From assembly GCA_028015205.1 (NCBI GenBank), contig CM051521.1, positions 89,132,513 to 89,196,512 of the forward strand: a stretch of DNA of 64,000 nucleotides, in the 5' to 3' direction. Of the stretch, positions 30,101-45,100 are shown piece after piece. Position 1 is the stretch's first letter, and the number at the start of each line of letters is the position of its first letter. A program made the translations under genes and the position numbers. Origin of the DNA: Mytilisepta virgata. Its lineage: Eukaryota; Mollusca; Bivalvia; Mytilida; Mytilidae. A model generated the notes under the pieces. The model had not been told where the DNA came from, searched no databases, and saw only the letters and a list, made by a program, of their open reading frames with translations.

Positions 30101-33100
30101 ATAAGGGTAATAGATCCCAAGTCTTAAAAAAAACACAAAAATAAAATTTGAATTTCATTTACATTTCTAGATTATTTTAGAAAGTTAAGCCAGTCTGAAA
30201 TAGTCAACAGGATGACAAAGTCAAAAACCAGTGTTTTCATTGAATTGATAAGTCACTTCCATGCACCATTAGCCTGACCAGTCCATTATTTGACCAACAC
30301 TTGGAAATCCTAATTTCTATAAAATATATCTTATGATCATTTGTTAAAGTGAAACTTTGTTTAACATAGGATGCTACAGGAAATCGGTTTAGACTTTTCA
30401 GTACTCTTGTCAGCTGGTAATAAAATTGTTTTGTATATTTATTTAGCAAAGATATTTCATAATTGTTGTTTGCTACAGAAGCCATTAGGTAAGATTCTGG
30501 AAACTTCAAGAGAGACTGTGATGGTCATTTTGCAAAGTAATTTTCAAATATTCAAACATTGAATCATTAAAATATTTTGCAGAAAATAGTGCCTTACAAT
30601 AATGAGTCAAGTGTAAATTAATTAGTTTGTTAGCTCCTGGGAACCTCGATTATGTGTTTTTTTTTCCAAAGTTTTTGAAAATGACATCAGAAATCAGTCA
30701 TGCATGTATTAAAGTGAAATTAAAATGTTTTCTAGTTTGGTCTTTTTACCACACCTATTCAGTAATGCATTATGACAAATGGATTTTTTTTTTAAACAAG
30801 AAAATGATTTTTAGATTGAGTTACTGATTTTTAAAAGTAAATTTGACATAATACAATAATTTTCATGTTTTTCTGAAATGATTTATGCGTCATTGACTTG
30901 TATTTTTGATGCTATAATCGATGTGCAGCCGTAAAATACCTAGGTACGAATTGTCCCTCGAAAGTCATTTATATGTTTGGATTGTTTAATGAAGAACTAT
31001 AGAGTTATAATATGACAACCAAAATGACGCCTGTTCTGTAGTATCAAAACGATCTCGTCTTTATTTGCATTGTGTGTAAATTGTATGGTTATACAATCTT
31101 AGTGAATTAAAGAATATTATTGAAGATTGAAATTTTTGAATGAAATGGATTTTCCCCTAGTTTACGGTATTTAAATTCACCAAAAAATATGATCTTTCCA
31201 CCTGTCATTGTTAGAAGATTCATTGAGAGATTTTTTTACTATCTTGTTATAAAAATCTTCTGAGATATAGTTTTCTGTTTGATTCTGGTTTAAAATGAAG
31301 AAATTTTGATTTGAAAATAACAAAAAAAGGAAATATGGCTTAATGAGGTAATTCTAGGTACAAAATACAATAAAAACAGACACAGTATCAGTATTTTTAA
31401 GCCGCGACAAGATTTGAACTGGGCACTGTCAGTGACAATATTATGATAGTATTTTCTGAAGGTGACATTGGTCCAAAAAAAAAAAGAAAAAAATAATGTC
31501 ATTGTATGATCTCATAAAAGTAAGATTAGTCTGTTCAACAACACTTTGGGATTTGGCTTTCATGTTTTCTGTCCTGAGTTATAAAAACACATTAATAGTA
31601 AATCAAAATTTTGTCCCAGTGAAGTGAGAAAATATTTCATTATATTGCATTTTTGTTTTTTAGCTCACCTGACCCGAAGGGTCATGTGAGCTATTGCCAT
31701 CACTTGGCGTCCGTCGTCCGTCCGTCGTCCGTCCGTCGTCCGTCCGTCCGTCGTCCGTCGTCCGTCCGTCCGTCCGTCCGTCGTCCGTTAACTTTTTCAA
31801 ACGTTAACTCCTCCAACACCATAAGTCCAACTGCAACCAAACTTGGTACAGTTATTAATTGGTATGGGTGCTACAAATCTGTTGTTTGGATTTTTGATTC
31901 GTATAAAAACATGGCCGTCATGGCTAAAAATAGAACATAGGGGTAAATCGCAGTTTTTTGCAAATAAGTCAGAAACGGTCACAGATATCAAAATTCTGGC
32001 ATAGGGTAAAAGTGTTCAGCACCTCAAGATCTACCTGCCCTGAAATTTTGAAGAAGATCCAACGACCCATGTAGGAGTTATTGCCCTTTTTTTGACATTT
32101 TTGGCTTTTTTTTATGTTATTATTTAAAAAATCTTCTCCTCTGAAACTACTGAATGGATTTGGATAAAACTTAGCATGATTGTTCCTTAGGGTATCCTGC
32201 ACAAAGTTTATGCTTCGATTTTTGATCCGTCGAAAAACATGGCCACTGTTGCTAAAAATAGAACATAGGGGTCAAACAACAGTTTTTTTTATGTTATTAT
32301 TTCAAAAATCTTCTTCTCTGAAACTGCTATTCAAAATCAAATGAAACTTGGTAAGATTGTTCCTTAGGGTATCCTGCAAAAAGTTTATGCTTCGATTTTT
32401 GATCCGTCGAAAAACATGGCCACTGTTACTAAAAATAGAACATAGGGGTCAAACAACAGTTCTTCGCAAATATCTCAAAAATCATTAGGTTACGGCAAAT
32501 TCTGGCAAGTTGAAAGTGTTCAGCATGATGAGAGCTACCTGTGTGCTGATTTGCGTGAAAATCTGTCAACTGATGTTAGAGTTATTGCCCTTTTTTGACA
32601 TTTTTTGGCTTTTTTTTATGTTATTATTTCAAAAATCTTCTTCTCTGAAACTACTATTCGAAATCAAATGAAACTTGGTAAGATTGTTCCTTAGGGTATC
32701 CTGCAAAAAGTTAATGCTTGGATTTTTGATTAGTCGAAAATATGTCCGCCCTTACTAAAAATAGAACATAGGGGTCAAAATGCTGTTTTTGCTTATTTTT
32801 TCCTGAATTATAGAAAGAAAATGAAGACGAAAGCTACTTTCAAGGTAAACATGGTATCCCAAGTTGAATGGTGATGATGAAAGTTTGTTTTGGACGGCCA
32901 TTTTTAAAATGGCTGCAACTTTCCCGCCATTTTTTACACTTGCTCGGATTTCAACAATATTTCGTTTTTAAAGTAAACATGGTATCCTTAGTGAATGGTG
33001 ATGATGAGATTTAGTTTATAGTGCATTGTTTGCCAGGTGAGCGATTCAGGCTCTTGAGAGCCTCTTGTTATATATATACATAGCTATTAGTCCTTAAGGA

Positions 33101-36100
33101 TGCAAAATTCAAAATAAACTTATGAATTAGGACTTATTATTTATGCAGTGAGATAATGCCGCATAAACAATTTTGATGTCCCATTAAATGAGACAGTAAT
33201 TCTTAAAGTGAGATAATATCTCATAAACAGAGAGAATAGCCAATATAAAATGAGATAAAAATTTAAATATTATATCTAAGCATATTCCTAGAATTCTTGT
33301 GTGACAGAATTTTAGAAAGTAATATAAAAATTCTAAAAAGTGTGACATTATAATAAATAATTCAATAATAAATATGTAGATTTAATAACAGATTAAGTCA
33401 AACATATAAAATACCTATGATTTGTTTTGTTTTTTTAATTTTTCAGTGGAGCCCGGGAATTTATGCTAAGTTGAAAAATGAGAAAGATTTTTTGAACAAC
33501 ATGTATTTTATACTGTTGTGTAATTTTCACCAAAGTGAAACATTCACTACTTTTAAAAAAATCTTTTATCAAAATTTAATAAGGTAAAGAAAAAACCTAG
33601 ACCAGAATCTAGTTGGTGCCTAAGAAAGAATATATTTCTTTTTATAACCCTATTTGAATTTATATTCAGGTTGTACCTCTTTGATGGATCATCTATATAC
33701 TGTGCTTGGTATGATTCATTACAATAATGATACAATATTTCAGGACTAAACAGGTTTATTATACAGGTAGTGTCTTCAGCTGTTCCTCAGTACACTTTAT
33801 TATAATGTAATTAATCAAACTTTGGTGACACTGCACATCCAAATAGTTATTGAAAAGTGCATTTAAATCATTGAATTGTAGACTAAAGATTTGTTAAGTT
33901 TAACCCACTAATAAAAAAGAAGTTTATCAAAATCTTGTTCCTTGGTAACTTTCTAGATTTACTGATACTTGTCAAGAATACTTCATAATTAGTCTGTCCA
34001 TATGGCCCTCTACTAATCATCTCTGGTGCCAGAGATATTAAATTGCATTTTAATAAAATTTATTGACAAATTTCTGATATGCTTGTTTACGAGCTGTGAT
34101 TACATATTTAAAAAAAAGAATGCATGTTGGTGTTGTGTATTAAAGAAGTGGTTTGATAATCAGTAGCCTTTAGATGTAGTGATCTTAGTCTTTTGATCTC
34201 TATCATGTTGTTGTATTAAAGGAACAAATATCCAGTGCACCACAATGTCTAGAAGACTGATTTCGTAAATGTCAGTGATCTGATAGCTAGGGGATATAAG
34301 AGCCATGTTGTCTAGGCCAATAAATTTTGTTAAAACAAGTCTGTACTTCCAATAGATCATTCACCAAAGACAATTATTTCATATCTCTTAGGTTGATTAA
34401 CCTGATGAGAATTTGAGTCCTACTTATGCTTTAAACTCCAACAAATCAGTTTTTATAAAGGATAATATTAATAATGGCCAGATTTAATTCAGAAAATGAT
34501 AGCAATTTGCAATTCTTGGTTTACAGTTACTGCGGTAATGTTGTGGACATTTAAAAATTTATTTAAGGATAGAAGTTATTTCCTTATTGAAAAGGAATTT
34601 AAGTTATATTTTATGGTGTGGACAAATTTCCTGCTTTAGGAGATCAGCTAGATTTTTGAAAAGTCCATTTGAATAATTATTCTAATTTTATAGCATTCAT
34701 TATACAGCTTTATCAGTATTTTTGTACTTTTATCACTGTCCAAATGGCAGACGACATTATTTTATCTTTAAAGCATTCTAAAATATTATTGACATTTGGT
34801 AATCTTCTGTTATGTAACATCAAATTGACTTAAATTAATGGAATATACAAACTGACTTCACATGATATGATGGTTATTTACATTTAAACGAAATAATGTT
34901 TCTGTATTTTCAAGTTTAGTTAATGAATGTAATTTGTACAAATGCATAACAAATCTCTTGTTTTGCATATCTTTATAGAAATTTAAGATGTGGTTTGTAA
35001 TAATTATTCATTTGATTTGATGACTAAAAAATAGTAGATTAAAAGTCAAAAGTGCAGAAAAATTCAACTTCATAGCTAGTGGTTGAATTGCAAGGAGGGA
35101 GGTGGGATTTGAGTAGGGTTTGGAAAGTTATGCAGAAATAAATTTAGTAATACCAAAATGAGATTTCAGTGGAATCAAAGTCTAATTGTAGATGCCATTT
35201 ACTGGGGTAGTTTTGTTTTGTGACATAATGCATATTTTTAGCTCACCTGGCTATGGCCAGGGTGAGCTTTTGCCATCACTTTGCGTCCGTCGTCCGTCCG
35301 TCGTCCGTCCGTCCGTCGTCCGTCCGTCGTTAGCTTTTCATTCAAACATCTTCTCCTCAGAAACCGTTTGGCCAATTCCAACCAAACTTTGCATGAGTGG
35401 TGTATGGAAGGTCCTCAACAAAGTTTCCTCATTTAGTTCTGATTGGTCAAGAAACATGGCCACCAGAGGCAATTCTTGTTTCTGATTGGCTGATTTTCAA
35501 AAATCTTCTCCTCTGAAACCACTGGGCCGATTGGTTTGAAACTTAATAGGAATGATCTATGACATGTCCTCTACAAACGATCCTCAATTTATTTTGATCT
35601 GACATAAAACATGGCCGTCGTAGCTAAAAATAGAATATAGGGGTGCATGTGTTGTTTTTGGCTTATAACTTAAAAACCGTTACAGATATCAAAAATCTGA
35701 CATGGTGCAAAATTGATCAGCCTGACAAGATCTACCTACCCTGAAATTTTGAAGGAAATCCCAAAACCCATTTAGGAGTTATTGCCCTTTTTTCGTCAAA
35801 TTTTCAAAATTTAACATTTTTCGTCATTTATCTCCAAAACTATTTGAGATAGAAGTAAAATGTAAATTTAAAAAATGTTTGCCATGTTGAGGTCTACATA
35901 CCCTGAAATTTTAAAGGAAATCCCAAAACCGATTTAGGAGTTGTTGCCCTTTTTTGTCAAATTTTCAAATTTTTTCATTCAAAAATCTTCTCCTCTGAAA
36001 CCGCTGGGGCGATTGGTTTGAAACTTGATAGGAATGATCTATGACATATCCTCTACAAACGATCTTCAATTTATTTTGATATGACATAAAACATGGCTGT

Positions 36101-39100
36101 CGTAGCTAAAAATAGAATATAGGGGTGCATGTGTTGTTTTTGGCTTATAACTTAAAAACCGTTACAGATATCAAAAATCTGACATGGGGTAAAATTGATC
36201 AGCATGACAAGATCTACCTACCCTGAAATTTTGAAGGAAATCCCAAAACCCATTTAGGAGTTATTGCCCTTTTTTCGTCAAATTTTCAAAATTTAACATT
36301 ATTCGTCATTTATCTCCAAAACTATTTGAGATAGAAGTGAAATGTAAATCTGAAATATATTTGCCATGTTGAGGTCTACCTACCCTGAAATTTTAAAGGA
36401 AATCCCAAAACCCATTTCGGAGTTATTGCCCTTTTTTGTCAAATAAATTTTCCCTGAACAATTGAACCAATTGCAACAAACTTGGTCAAATAGTTGATTA
36501 ATTGTCCAATGAAAACCAGACTCCAGGTGAGCGATACAGGCTCTGGTGAGCCTCTAGTTTATTGTCTGCCACAAAAATATATAGATAAAATCATTTTGAG
36601 TACTTTCAATCAAATTATTTTTAAATAATGAATAAACAACTTCTGCTTGATTTCTAGATTTTTTCTTGTACGTAGATAATAAAGGGTGATTGAAATCAAA
36701 ACTTTATGATAAACATGAAGATTTTAATTTTCTGATTGTGAACTTCCCCTTTTCTTAGCAGTAACACACAAATGGGTCGTACATTTCACAGTTGAATCGT
36801 TACTGCCGGGCATGTGAGTTTATACAGCAACTTTATTGACAGGGCAAGAATGCTGTCATATAAACTCCTAAGACAGGGTTATGTTTAATCTCTGTTAATT
36901 TCATTACTCCAAAAGTTTTATGGTCGTCATCATGATTTTATTTACTGATACAAAGTTTCTATCTCGCATATGAGACTAGATATCTTCAGTGAGATTTCAC
37001 ATCCTTCTGGAATTGACACCTCACAGGACTTTATACTTCATTGGCAATGTGCTGGGTGCTGTTAACAGCAGGACATGCTTACCCTTCTGGAGCACCTGAT
37101 GTCACTCCTGGTTTTAATGGGAGTTCATATTGCTAATGCTTTAATATTTTCTGTTCTGTCTTGTTCTAGTTTTGTTTAGTTCATAATTATACATGTTTTA
37201 TTCTTTTAGTTACACATGTATCCTTTGTTTGGTGTGTTCCATTCTCCTGACTTTATCTTTTCCATGGACTTTGAATTGTGGACTTTTCCAACTGTTTTGT
37301 CACTTCAGTATTCTTTGCCGATATATAGTATCTGTAGAAAGTTCCAGTACAATGTAGAATTATTTTGTTGCTATTTCACAGGACAAATAGATACGGAAAA
37401 GCAAAATTTTATAGAATTGAGGGACAAAAGAACATTTTACTGGAACCTGAGAAAATATAATGTAGTTTGTTGGAAACACAGAATGAGAACGCTATTTCAA
37501 TAAATAAAAAAATGCCATTTCTAAATATATCCATCCCAAGGCTAGTGTGTCTGTTCGTATTTGGAAACTTACTTCTACAGTATTATAGACCATCTGGATA
37601 TATATATATTCTATACCCTGACAGACAGATATCAGAAATATCTTAGAATGGTCTGAAGTATAATTACACAAACTAATGCTTCTGTAATGAACCTGTTATA
37701 TATTGAATGAAATATTACATGCTAAAAAACAGATCCAATTATTGTTCTCATGATGAAAGATGAATCTCTTTTTGTGCTGGGTTAATGTGGTACAAGAAAG
37801 TTTCCCTGCTTTGAAAAACAAATTCTTGTAAATTTTGTTTTGTTTGTCACTTTTCTCATGCTAATTCAGTAATATTTGACTTAAATAGATGAAAGTACCC
37901 TAAACAAATTCTTTTGCATGAAAAAATGTTTGTCCTTTTCAATTTAATTTGCAGTAAAATATGCCTTGAATCAAATTTCCATCATTGTCAATAGGGATAC
38001 ATTGGTGTCTGATATATACATAGGATCTTTCCAAGTTCTCTTTGCCATTATTATTTGATGAGGATTTTATGGTTGAATGGCCAGGTTGAACGCTAGATGA
38101 TGATCTTTGGATGGTGTTTGAGCAGTTAAGCTGAATTTGTCAGGACATTGTCTCTCAGGGATGTTAAGCATTGTCTCTCAGTGATGTTAAGGCCAAAAAA
38201 ACAAAAAAAAAATAGGTGTGTTTCCTGTTGCATGTCCAAAAAAAATAGGGTTAGTAGGTCTGGTTTGTTTTTCTTTTTAATTTTTTTTTTTTTTTTTTTT
38301 TATGGGGGGAGAGCCTGCTTCCATTGTGTTTTTTGTGTATTTTTATAATCAATCTGTTATTCTTTCAGGGTATTTTCATCAGTTCATTGTGTAAATTATA
38401 TAAGATATGAACAATCATTGTTCAAAAGTCACAGAAGACATGGCCGTGATTTCCAGCCTATAAAATTTTCAAACTTTGCCATTATAGCCGGCCGTTTTAT
38501 ATCAATCACGGTCTTTATTTTCGGGGAAAAAAGTTGGGATCGGAGAAAAAAAATTAGGGTCAGTTGGGCGACGGGAAACACACCTATTTTTTATTTTGGC
38601 CTAAGCATGTATAAAAACTATATAGAACTGAACTGAACATGTTGCTCTCTTGATTTTTTTTTATTGTGTTTCAGTATTGCTGGAATTAATTTTTCATGTA
38701 AATTAACCCTAACCTTTTTGCTTCACATTATTGTTTAAAGAACAAGTGGTGAAAACATTTACCTAAATTTCACTATTTCATAAAACATTTCCCAAATCCT
38801 GACTGATAGCTACAGTTAATATATTATCAATAGCAAAGAAATATATGATTTTGCATATTTTTGATCAGATTTCCAACAAAAAAATTTCATTATTATTTTA
38901 GCTATTTTTAGTAGGCAGGCAAGGTGGCTTCAAACATTGATGAATGAAAGATAGGTTTAATGTCAGCTTCTCGTTACATACCGGTACATTTTGATGAGAA
39001 ATTGTCTCATGGACACACCATTATTTCTGTCATTTACATATGCATGTAGTTCTATGTATAATACACATATCGTTTGAGATGAATCTGCCCCAGTCCTCCC

Positions 39101-42100
39101 GACATACTTTATCCAATAAGAAGTTTAATAATGTTAGGTCATTTTGAAATTGCATCATGTCAGTGATTTATCATTTAACATCAGAAGGAACGTATTCTAT
39201 TTTCTCTTAATTTTGTTCTTTCAGTCAGAAGACGAATCTTATCCTTGATTTCATATTTTCTATCATAAAGTCTTTCCAGGAGATCTAAAACATTAATATG
39301 ATCCTGAACAGAAAATGGCAATTACGCTTTGAAAATAAATGATCTGTCTCTTGTATCAGGTTATTATGATTTTTGTAAATGATGGTGTATTATACTAGTC
39401 TAATTTGGTTTTGATTTATATATATATAAGTATAATAGCCAGATTCAAATAGTATTTTTCCTTTTAATCAGAAAACAACAACAAAAAAGACATTTAACCA
39501 TCTTACATAGTCACTGTGGGGTATTATGAACACCCGCATTATTATTGCCATTAAGGGTACCATTAAACCGCGGTGGCCGACAGGGTATATTGTTGATTGA
39601 GGCTAGTCCAGTGTCAGTTGTTGTGTATAGTATCGTGTTATCTCCTGTGTCACTGGTTCGAGTCTCCGATGATAGGGATACAAAGTTTGATGGACTTACT
39701 GAATGAACATTTGTACGCACCAAGTCTGTTTGAATGACTGTCATTTGATTATTTTGAACACAGTTTGGCAAATTTGCTGAATGTCTTTTTGGTGAATTTG
39801 AGCAATGACTTGTAGCACTTGAAGCCGCACCCTGAAAGATCCGTGGTTTATACTGTATTCCAACGAACTCATTTTTGGCCTCTGGCAGGTCCTTGTAGCA
39901 ATGATATCTCACTGCTTTTTCTAACTTTGATTGCACTTGCGGAAAGTTTTTAAATGCCTCGTTTTTCTGTAGGTGATATAATACCCTGCGATGAAGAAAA
40001 GGATACCTTATATTGACTAGAATGTCTTCTATTAGGGTTTTGTCACTTATGCTGTTCTTTTTCATCCATTCTGTAGCAGATGTCAGAATGACATTTTCTT
40101 CTGCATGGCAGTCATCACTTTTCATTAAATCACAAACGAGACGAGAATTGCATTTCTGCCATCTCTCACTGTTGACAAGCTCTTTGAATTTGGCACACAG
40201 AATTTTAAATGACAACTGTTGTATTTCTCGATTAAATGAATCATTTTCGTAAATGTCACATATCACATCAGTCGGAAATCCTCTTGAATTATCCCTCCTT
40301 TCTAACATATTGTGCAATATTTGAGATATATAGCATTCACAGTGTTGAGATAAAGGCTTAACCATGTATTTTTCGGCAAGTTTATGAAGTTCTAGCACAT
40401 AGTCCCGATGTAACCAAACTGCACCACTGTAAATGAAGAACAAAAATCGACTAAAGACTTGACTACACTCAGGAAGTTCATGTAAATACAAAATTTCATG
40501 TTCATCAGAAGAGTTCACATCATTTAACATGGCAGCCAAGACAGCACTTTTCATGCTAATTATCATCTTATGTCCATTAAATACAAATTGACCATCATTA
40601 ACATCAATGATGATATCACTAAGTGTCTCGTTATCAAAAAGTGACTCGAATGATTGAGTTGTTTTGACTTTTTTGCATCCATCTTCAGCATTACCATATA
40701 TCGGTTCGTCTGGAGCGTAATTTTCCGGAGGTTTTGATGGATCAGGATAATGTTGACCACTTGGACTGAATCTTTTCATAATTCTTCATTATAGGGCTTC
40801 ACAATGTCACATTTTTGTTTCCATATTCATCTCAAAATTTCTGTAATATAAAAAATTGATGTAATTAGAAAATTATTTCCATTTCGATGCTTAAAGTAAA
40901 TCACTGTGCCACAGTGGACAAAATTCAAATAAAGTCAACTAACTACTGTTTATTCAGAAATATAAAGTTTTTATTAATGCAAAATAAGCAGTGGGATGAA
41001 CATCACAATATTAAAAACTTGCATTTTTTAAAAATTTTCATTACAACTTGTACTGGAATTCAATTAATTGACCTCACATTATTGTCAGTCAACAGATGTT
41101 CACAATGCCACATTAATTTCTGAATTGGCAGTAATATTGTGCTTGGAACTTTATATGCTCTTTTTTAATAAATGTCTGAGCTTTTCTCCAATACTTAGAA
41201 ATTGAAATATTCTGTTAAAGATTATATGGAAATTATTAATGTAAGGCTTGTTAGTTTTACACAATGATTTCTGAATTTACCATTTATCATATTTATTAAG
41301 TGATTTTTTTTAAATCCTAACTTACACAACTTTTTTTATGAATTGTACACTCCAAACACATGATTTTTCTAAGCCTTTAGTGGTCACAGTACACAGGTGA
41401 CAGTACAATATGTGAATTGTAATCTCTCACTATACCCATTTCTCTACTATACAGATACTCATACTGTCATCTGAATTATATAGGACCTAACACATTCCCT
41501 CTTAACTTAATTATACAAGACTTAATAAAAGTATGCCAGAATATGCAATAGATAAAAACAAATATTTACCTGCAAATAATATTTGTCAGTGAATTACATC
41601 TTAATCAACTGTATGATTTACGATACTTAGGAAGTCATCAGAACATAGGTAATATATATTGATGGTTCAGGATAAGTAACATGAGGTGTGAAAGTTTCGA
41701 TCTGGCCTAAGGGGGTGTCGACAGAGCCTGATAGTCTAGTATTCTTGGCAGGGGCCTAATATACATTAATGGATTTGACCTCGGGTCATTTTTTCTTTGT
41801 ATCGAACATTTACATCTAATAACAAATTGATGTTTGGTGATGTAAGATTTTGTAAGATATATAATTGAGTTAGAATTTCAGTACTTGAGGATAAAGGATG
41901 GGTGTGAAATGAAGAATGAAAAATTGATAGAAAATCTGAACTTATTGATGGAATTATAGATTAATGATAATTCACCATCTGCATGGAATAATTTGTATTC
42001 CAATTGAAATTGGATAATACTTTTAGTATATAGTTAACAGATCATTCAAGATCTATTAAGCCTATTTTTTCATTTCATTCTAAAAGAAATCAATATAAAC

Positions 42101-45100
42101 ATGATAAAGGTTCTTTGAAAAAAATTAAAATTAAAGCTAATTCTTGCTCCTAAAAAATACAAGATCTTCTTTTTGTTTCACCATGTTTATATAACAATCC
42201 AAAATGAGGTGTAGAGGAATCTGAATTTCAGGAAAAAATTTCATTATTTTAATTAACAAATATTTAAGCTTTGGGACAGACAAGGGTGAGACTTACCCCT
42301 AAACTTGAGATATTAAATCCTTGCCATTGAATGGGTATGAATCTTATAAAACATAATCATAGAAAACAAAAAAATCAAAGCTATAGTTGGTGCATACTTC
42401 ATATTCTTCAATTTGTTAAGATGTTCTTTATCATTTGGTTTGTCTTACTATGTATCTTTTCTGTTTTATATTGAAGTAGACAGCTATGGATGAACTTCAT
42501 AAGTTGTATCATCCTTATCTGATGTGATATTTTATAGCTAACAGAAGCATCCTATCATTTCTGTTAATTTGTTTCCTTTTTTACTGAGATTTTGTGATCT
42601 TATTCTTCAGATGTTGAGGTAAAAATTTGATTGTTTTGGAAGGAACTATAACAAATAATCAACGCAGGTTTTGTTAGTTTTTAAGCAGGCGTTGTTGTTA
42701 AAAGATACTTGTGTCAAAATATTTTGATGGTCTTGATTGTTTCTTTTCTTTTCTTTGCATTTCCCCCCCTTTTATTTCACTTATTTATAATGAATGAATT
42801 AAACGTGAATGGAAGAGCAGAAATTCCAATGCTTGTACAGTACCTAGACATTATGCTTATAGTCCTCTCCTTTTCCTGTTTTCTAAATATCTGATCCTTG
42901 TTATAGATGTGGTGCTCCTCTTGAGGATTTTCACCATTATTTCTTACATTGTCCACAATATCATTATATCTGAACCCCCTTATTTAGATCATTAAATGTT
43001 TTAACAGTGGAATTAAAAATTGCGACATTGACAAAAGGTTTCTCCATTTAACATTTGAAGAGAATGTATTTATTTTCCAGCAAGTTTTCAAATTTATTGA
43101 GAATTCAAAATGTGTTTTGCTTCTTTTATTTTCTAATCATTATAATTAGCCTTGTCCATATGTAAAATAGTTATTCTTCAATTTGTTAATATGTTAAGAT
43201 AGTTTGTAGAGAGGACTTCATTATTTGAAAAAACTTGTGTCAACCCTTTTTGTTTATTTCAAATAAAATCATTATAAATCAAATTAATTCACATATATTT
43301 TAATAACACTGTCATTAAGATCAAAATTTTATGAAATAAATCTTTCTGTCAAAATGTACCAGTCAAATTAAATTGTTGATAAAAAATAGCTGGCCATTTT
43401 ATATGATAGGATATAGGAGAGACAATTGTCTTATTGCCGAGGGGATTTTATATAAATATTGACACAGATAAATCATAGGGCTGACATGGACTCTAGCCAG
43501 AATGTCTGGATTTCAATATCTACCATTAAAATTAAAAACAAATTTATTGACTTAACAGCTTAAATTCATATTCTGCAAACAAAAATTTTTATTGGAGTTT
43601 GGGTTGATATGAAATATTGTAAGTTGGAGGGGGGAGAGGTTATCTTTAAATAAATTTTATAATTAAAGAAATATATGGATTGTGAGATGTAACTGGAAGA
43701 AAATTCTATAAATTTCCATTTTGATTTTTTATGGAGAAAAATTTGAGTATTAATGACAACACAAAATAAGACAGTATCACCGCAATCTTGATATCTAGTT
43801 CTAAAAAAATAGCCAGTTTGTAGTGTTTGATGGTTGGAGTATTAATTGTATGAAAGGATGAAGGAAAATTTCCATTAGATTGATTATGCTATTTATCTAT
43901 GGAATCCTTTTTATGCACAAGAGATGCATATTTCACAGAAGTATGACTTATCAGGTGTGCCTGAGGCTGAAAATGTTAAATTCCAGAATGATAACTTTAA
44001 AATATCCAAAATGGTAATGCCAAGCCCATCTAAGGACATAGTTTCAACTGTTCAAAGTCAACTGAAGTCTTCAAAATGCTTAAATTACCAGTATACTAAG
44101 ATAGTTTTTGAAAGCATAAGATATATACACAAACATAGTATCGAAATTGGTTTTTAGACAGATATTAGGATTTGGTGAAGTGGTGGTTTACATTGCCAGT
44201 AACTTACAGATAGTTTGTGTTGAAATTAGAAATGATTTAAACTAGATTTTGTTAATGTAAGATTTTTCAGATATCTAAAGCATTCTTACACTTTGACTTA
44301 ATTTATAATTCTTAAGTCTCTGTTTTATCAAGGTACTCGTGATACTATAAGCAAGGTACTTGAAAAACTATAAACCTAAAAATGTGTACAAGCCTCATGG
44401 CTTTAAGTTGAATTCTCATTTATTGAAAAGAAAAACAGTTTAATCGTAACCCGTTTAAACAACATCAAGTTGTTGATATTATTTGCGATAAGAGACATTT
44501 TGAAAGTAAAAGAAGATAAATATCTATTTTATAATGGTGACTAATTCTCTTACCTGTTTTGACCCGATTACCAGAAAATCGTATTCCTTAATAATAAAAT
44601 TTTAACATAGTTTTTAAACAATTTTTAGCAGTAAATGTCCTGCATTTGTCCAATTTTTCCTTGTCTTTTGTCCTGAGTTAACCCGATTTGCTTGTTGTCG
44701 ATAGGCCTAACCAACCATAGTACATTCAGACCTATGTCTCCAAATTTATTACCCTTTGGCTAATCACTGCTAGGTTCTTACAGGTAAAATCCTAAGGGGG
44801 AAGCAGACAGTTTAATATAGTGACATTAATAGCCTTTTTGAGCTTTGTTTTTTAATTTTATCCATTTAATTTTGTAATGATACATATTCATATTTAAAAA
44901 AAAAAGTAATATATCATATTGAACTTGAAAGATGAAATAATAGATGTTCATCTCAAAGTCTGACTCATAGCCTTTTTACCTGTAAGAATTTTTTAATTGT
45001 CATTAACTTAAATTGGCATAATGGCTAGCCAATCCTCAGATTTCATTTTAAAAAAGTTAACTGATAATCACTGTAATGCCTTTGTATGTTGACGCACTGA

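Noticed and set aside
31714..31790. (GTCC)n tract as a regulatory GC island
   Set aside because: Similar tracts occupy the same relative position in several Helitron-like elements, so this is the element's microsatellite.
40563..40760. Second minus-strand ORF over the start of the BTB gene
   Set aside because: Overlapping frame of the 422-codon ORF; basic, compositionally odd, a shadow.
43924..44157. 77-codon ORF, possible small gene
   Set aside because: No start context, splice signals or recognisable motif; length is expected by chance in this much sequence.
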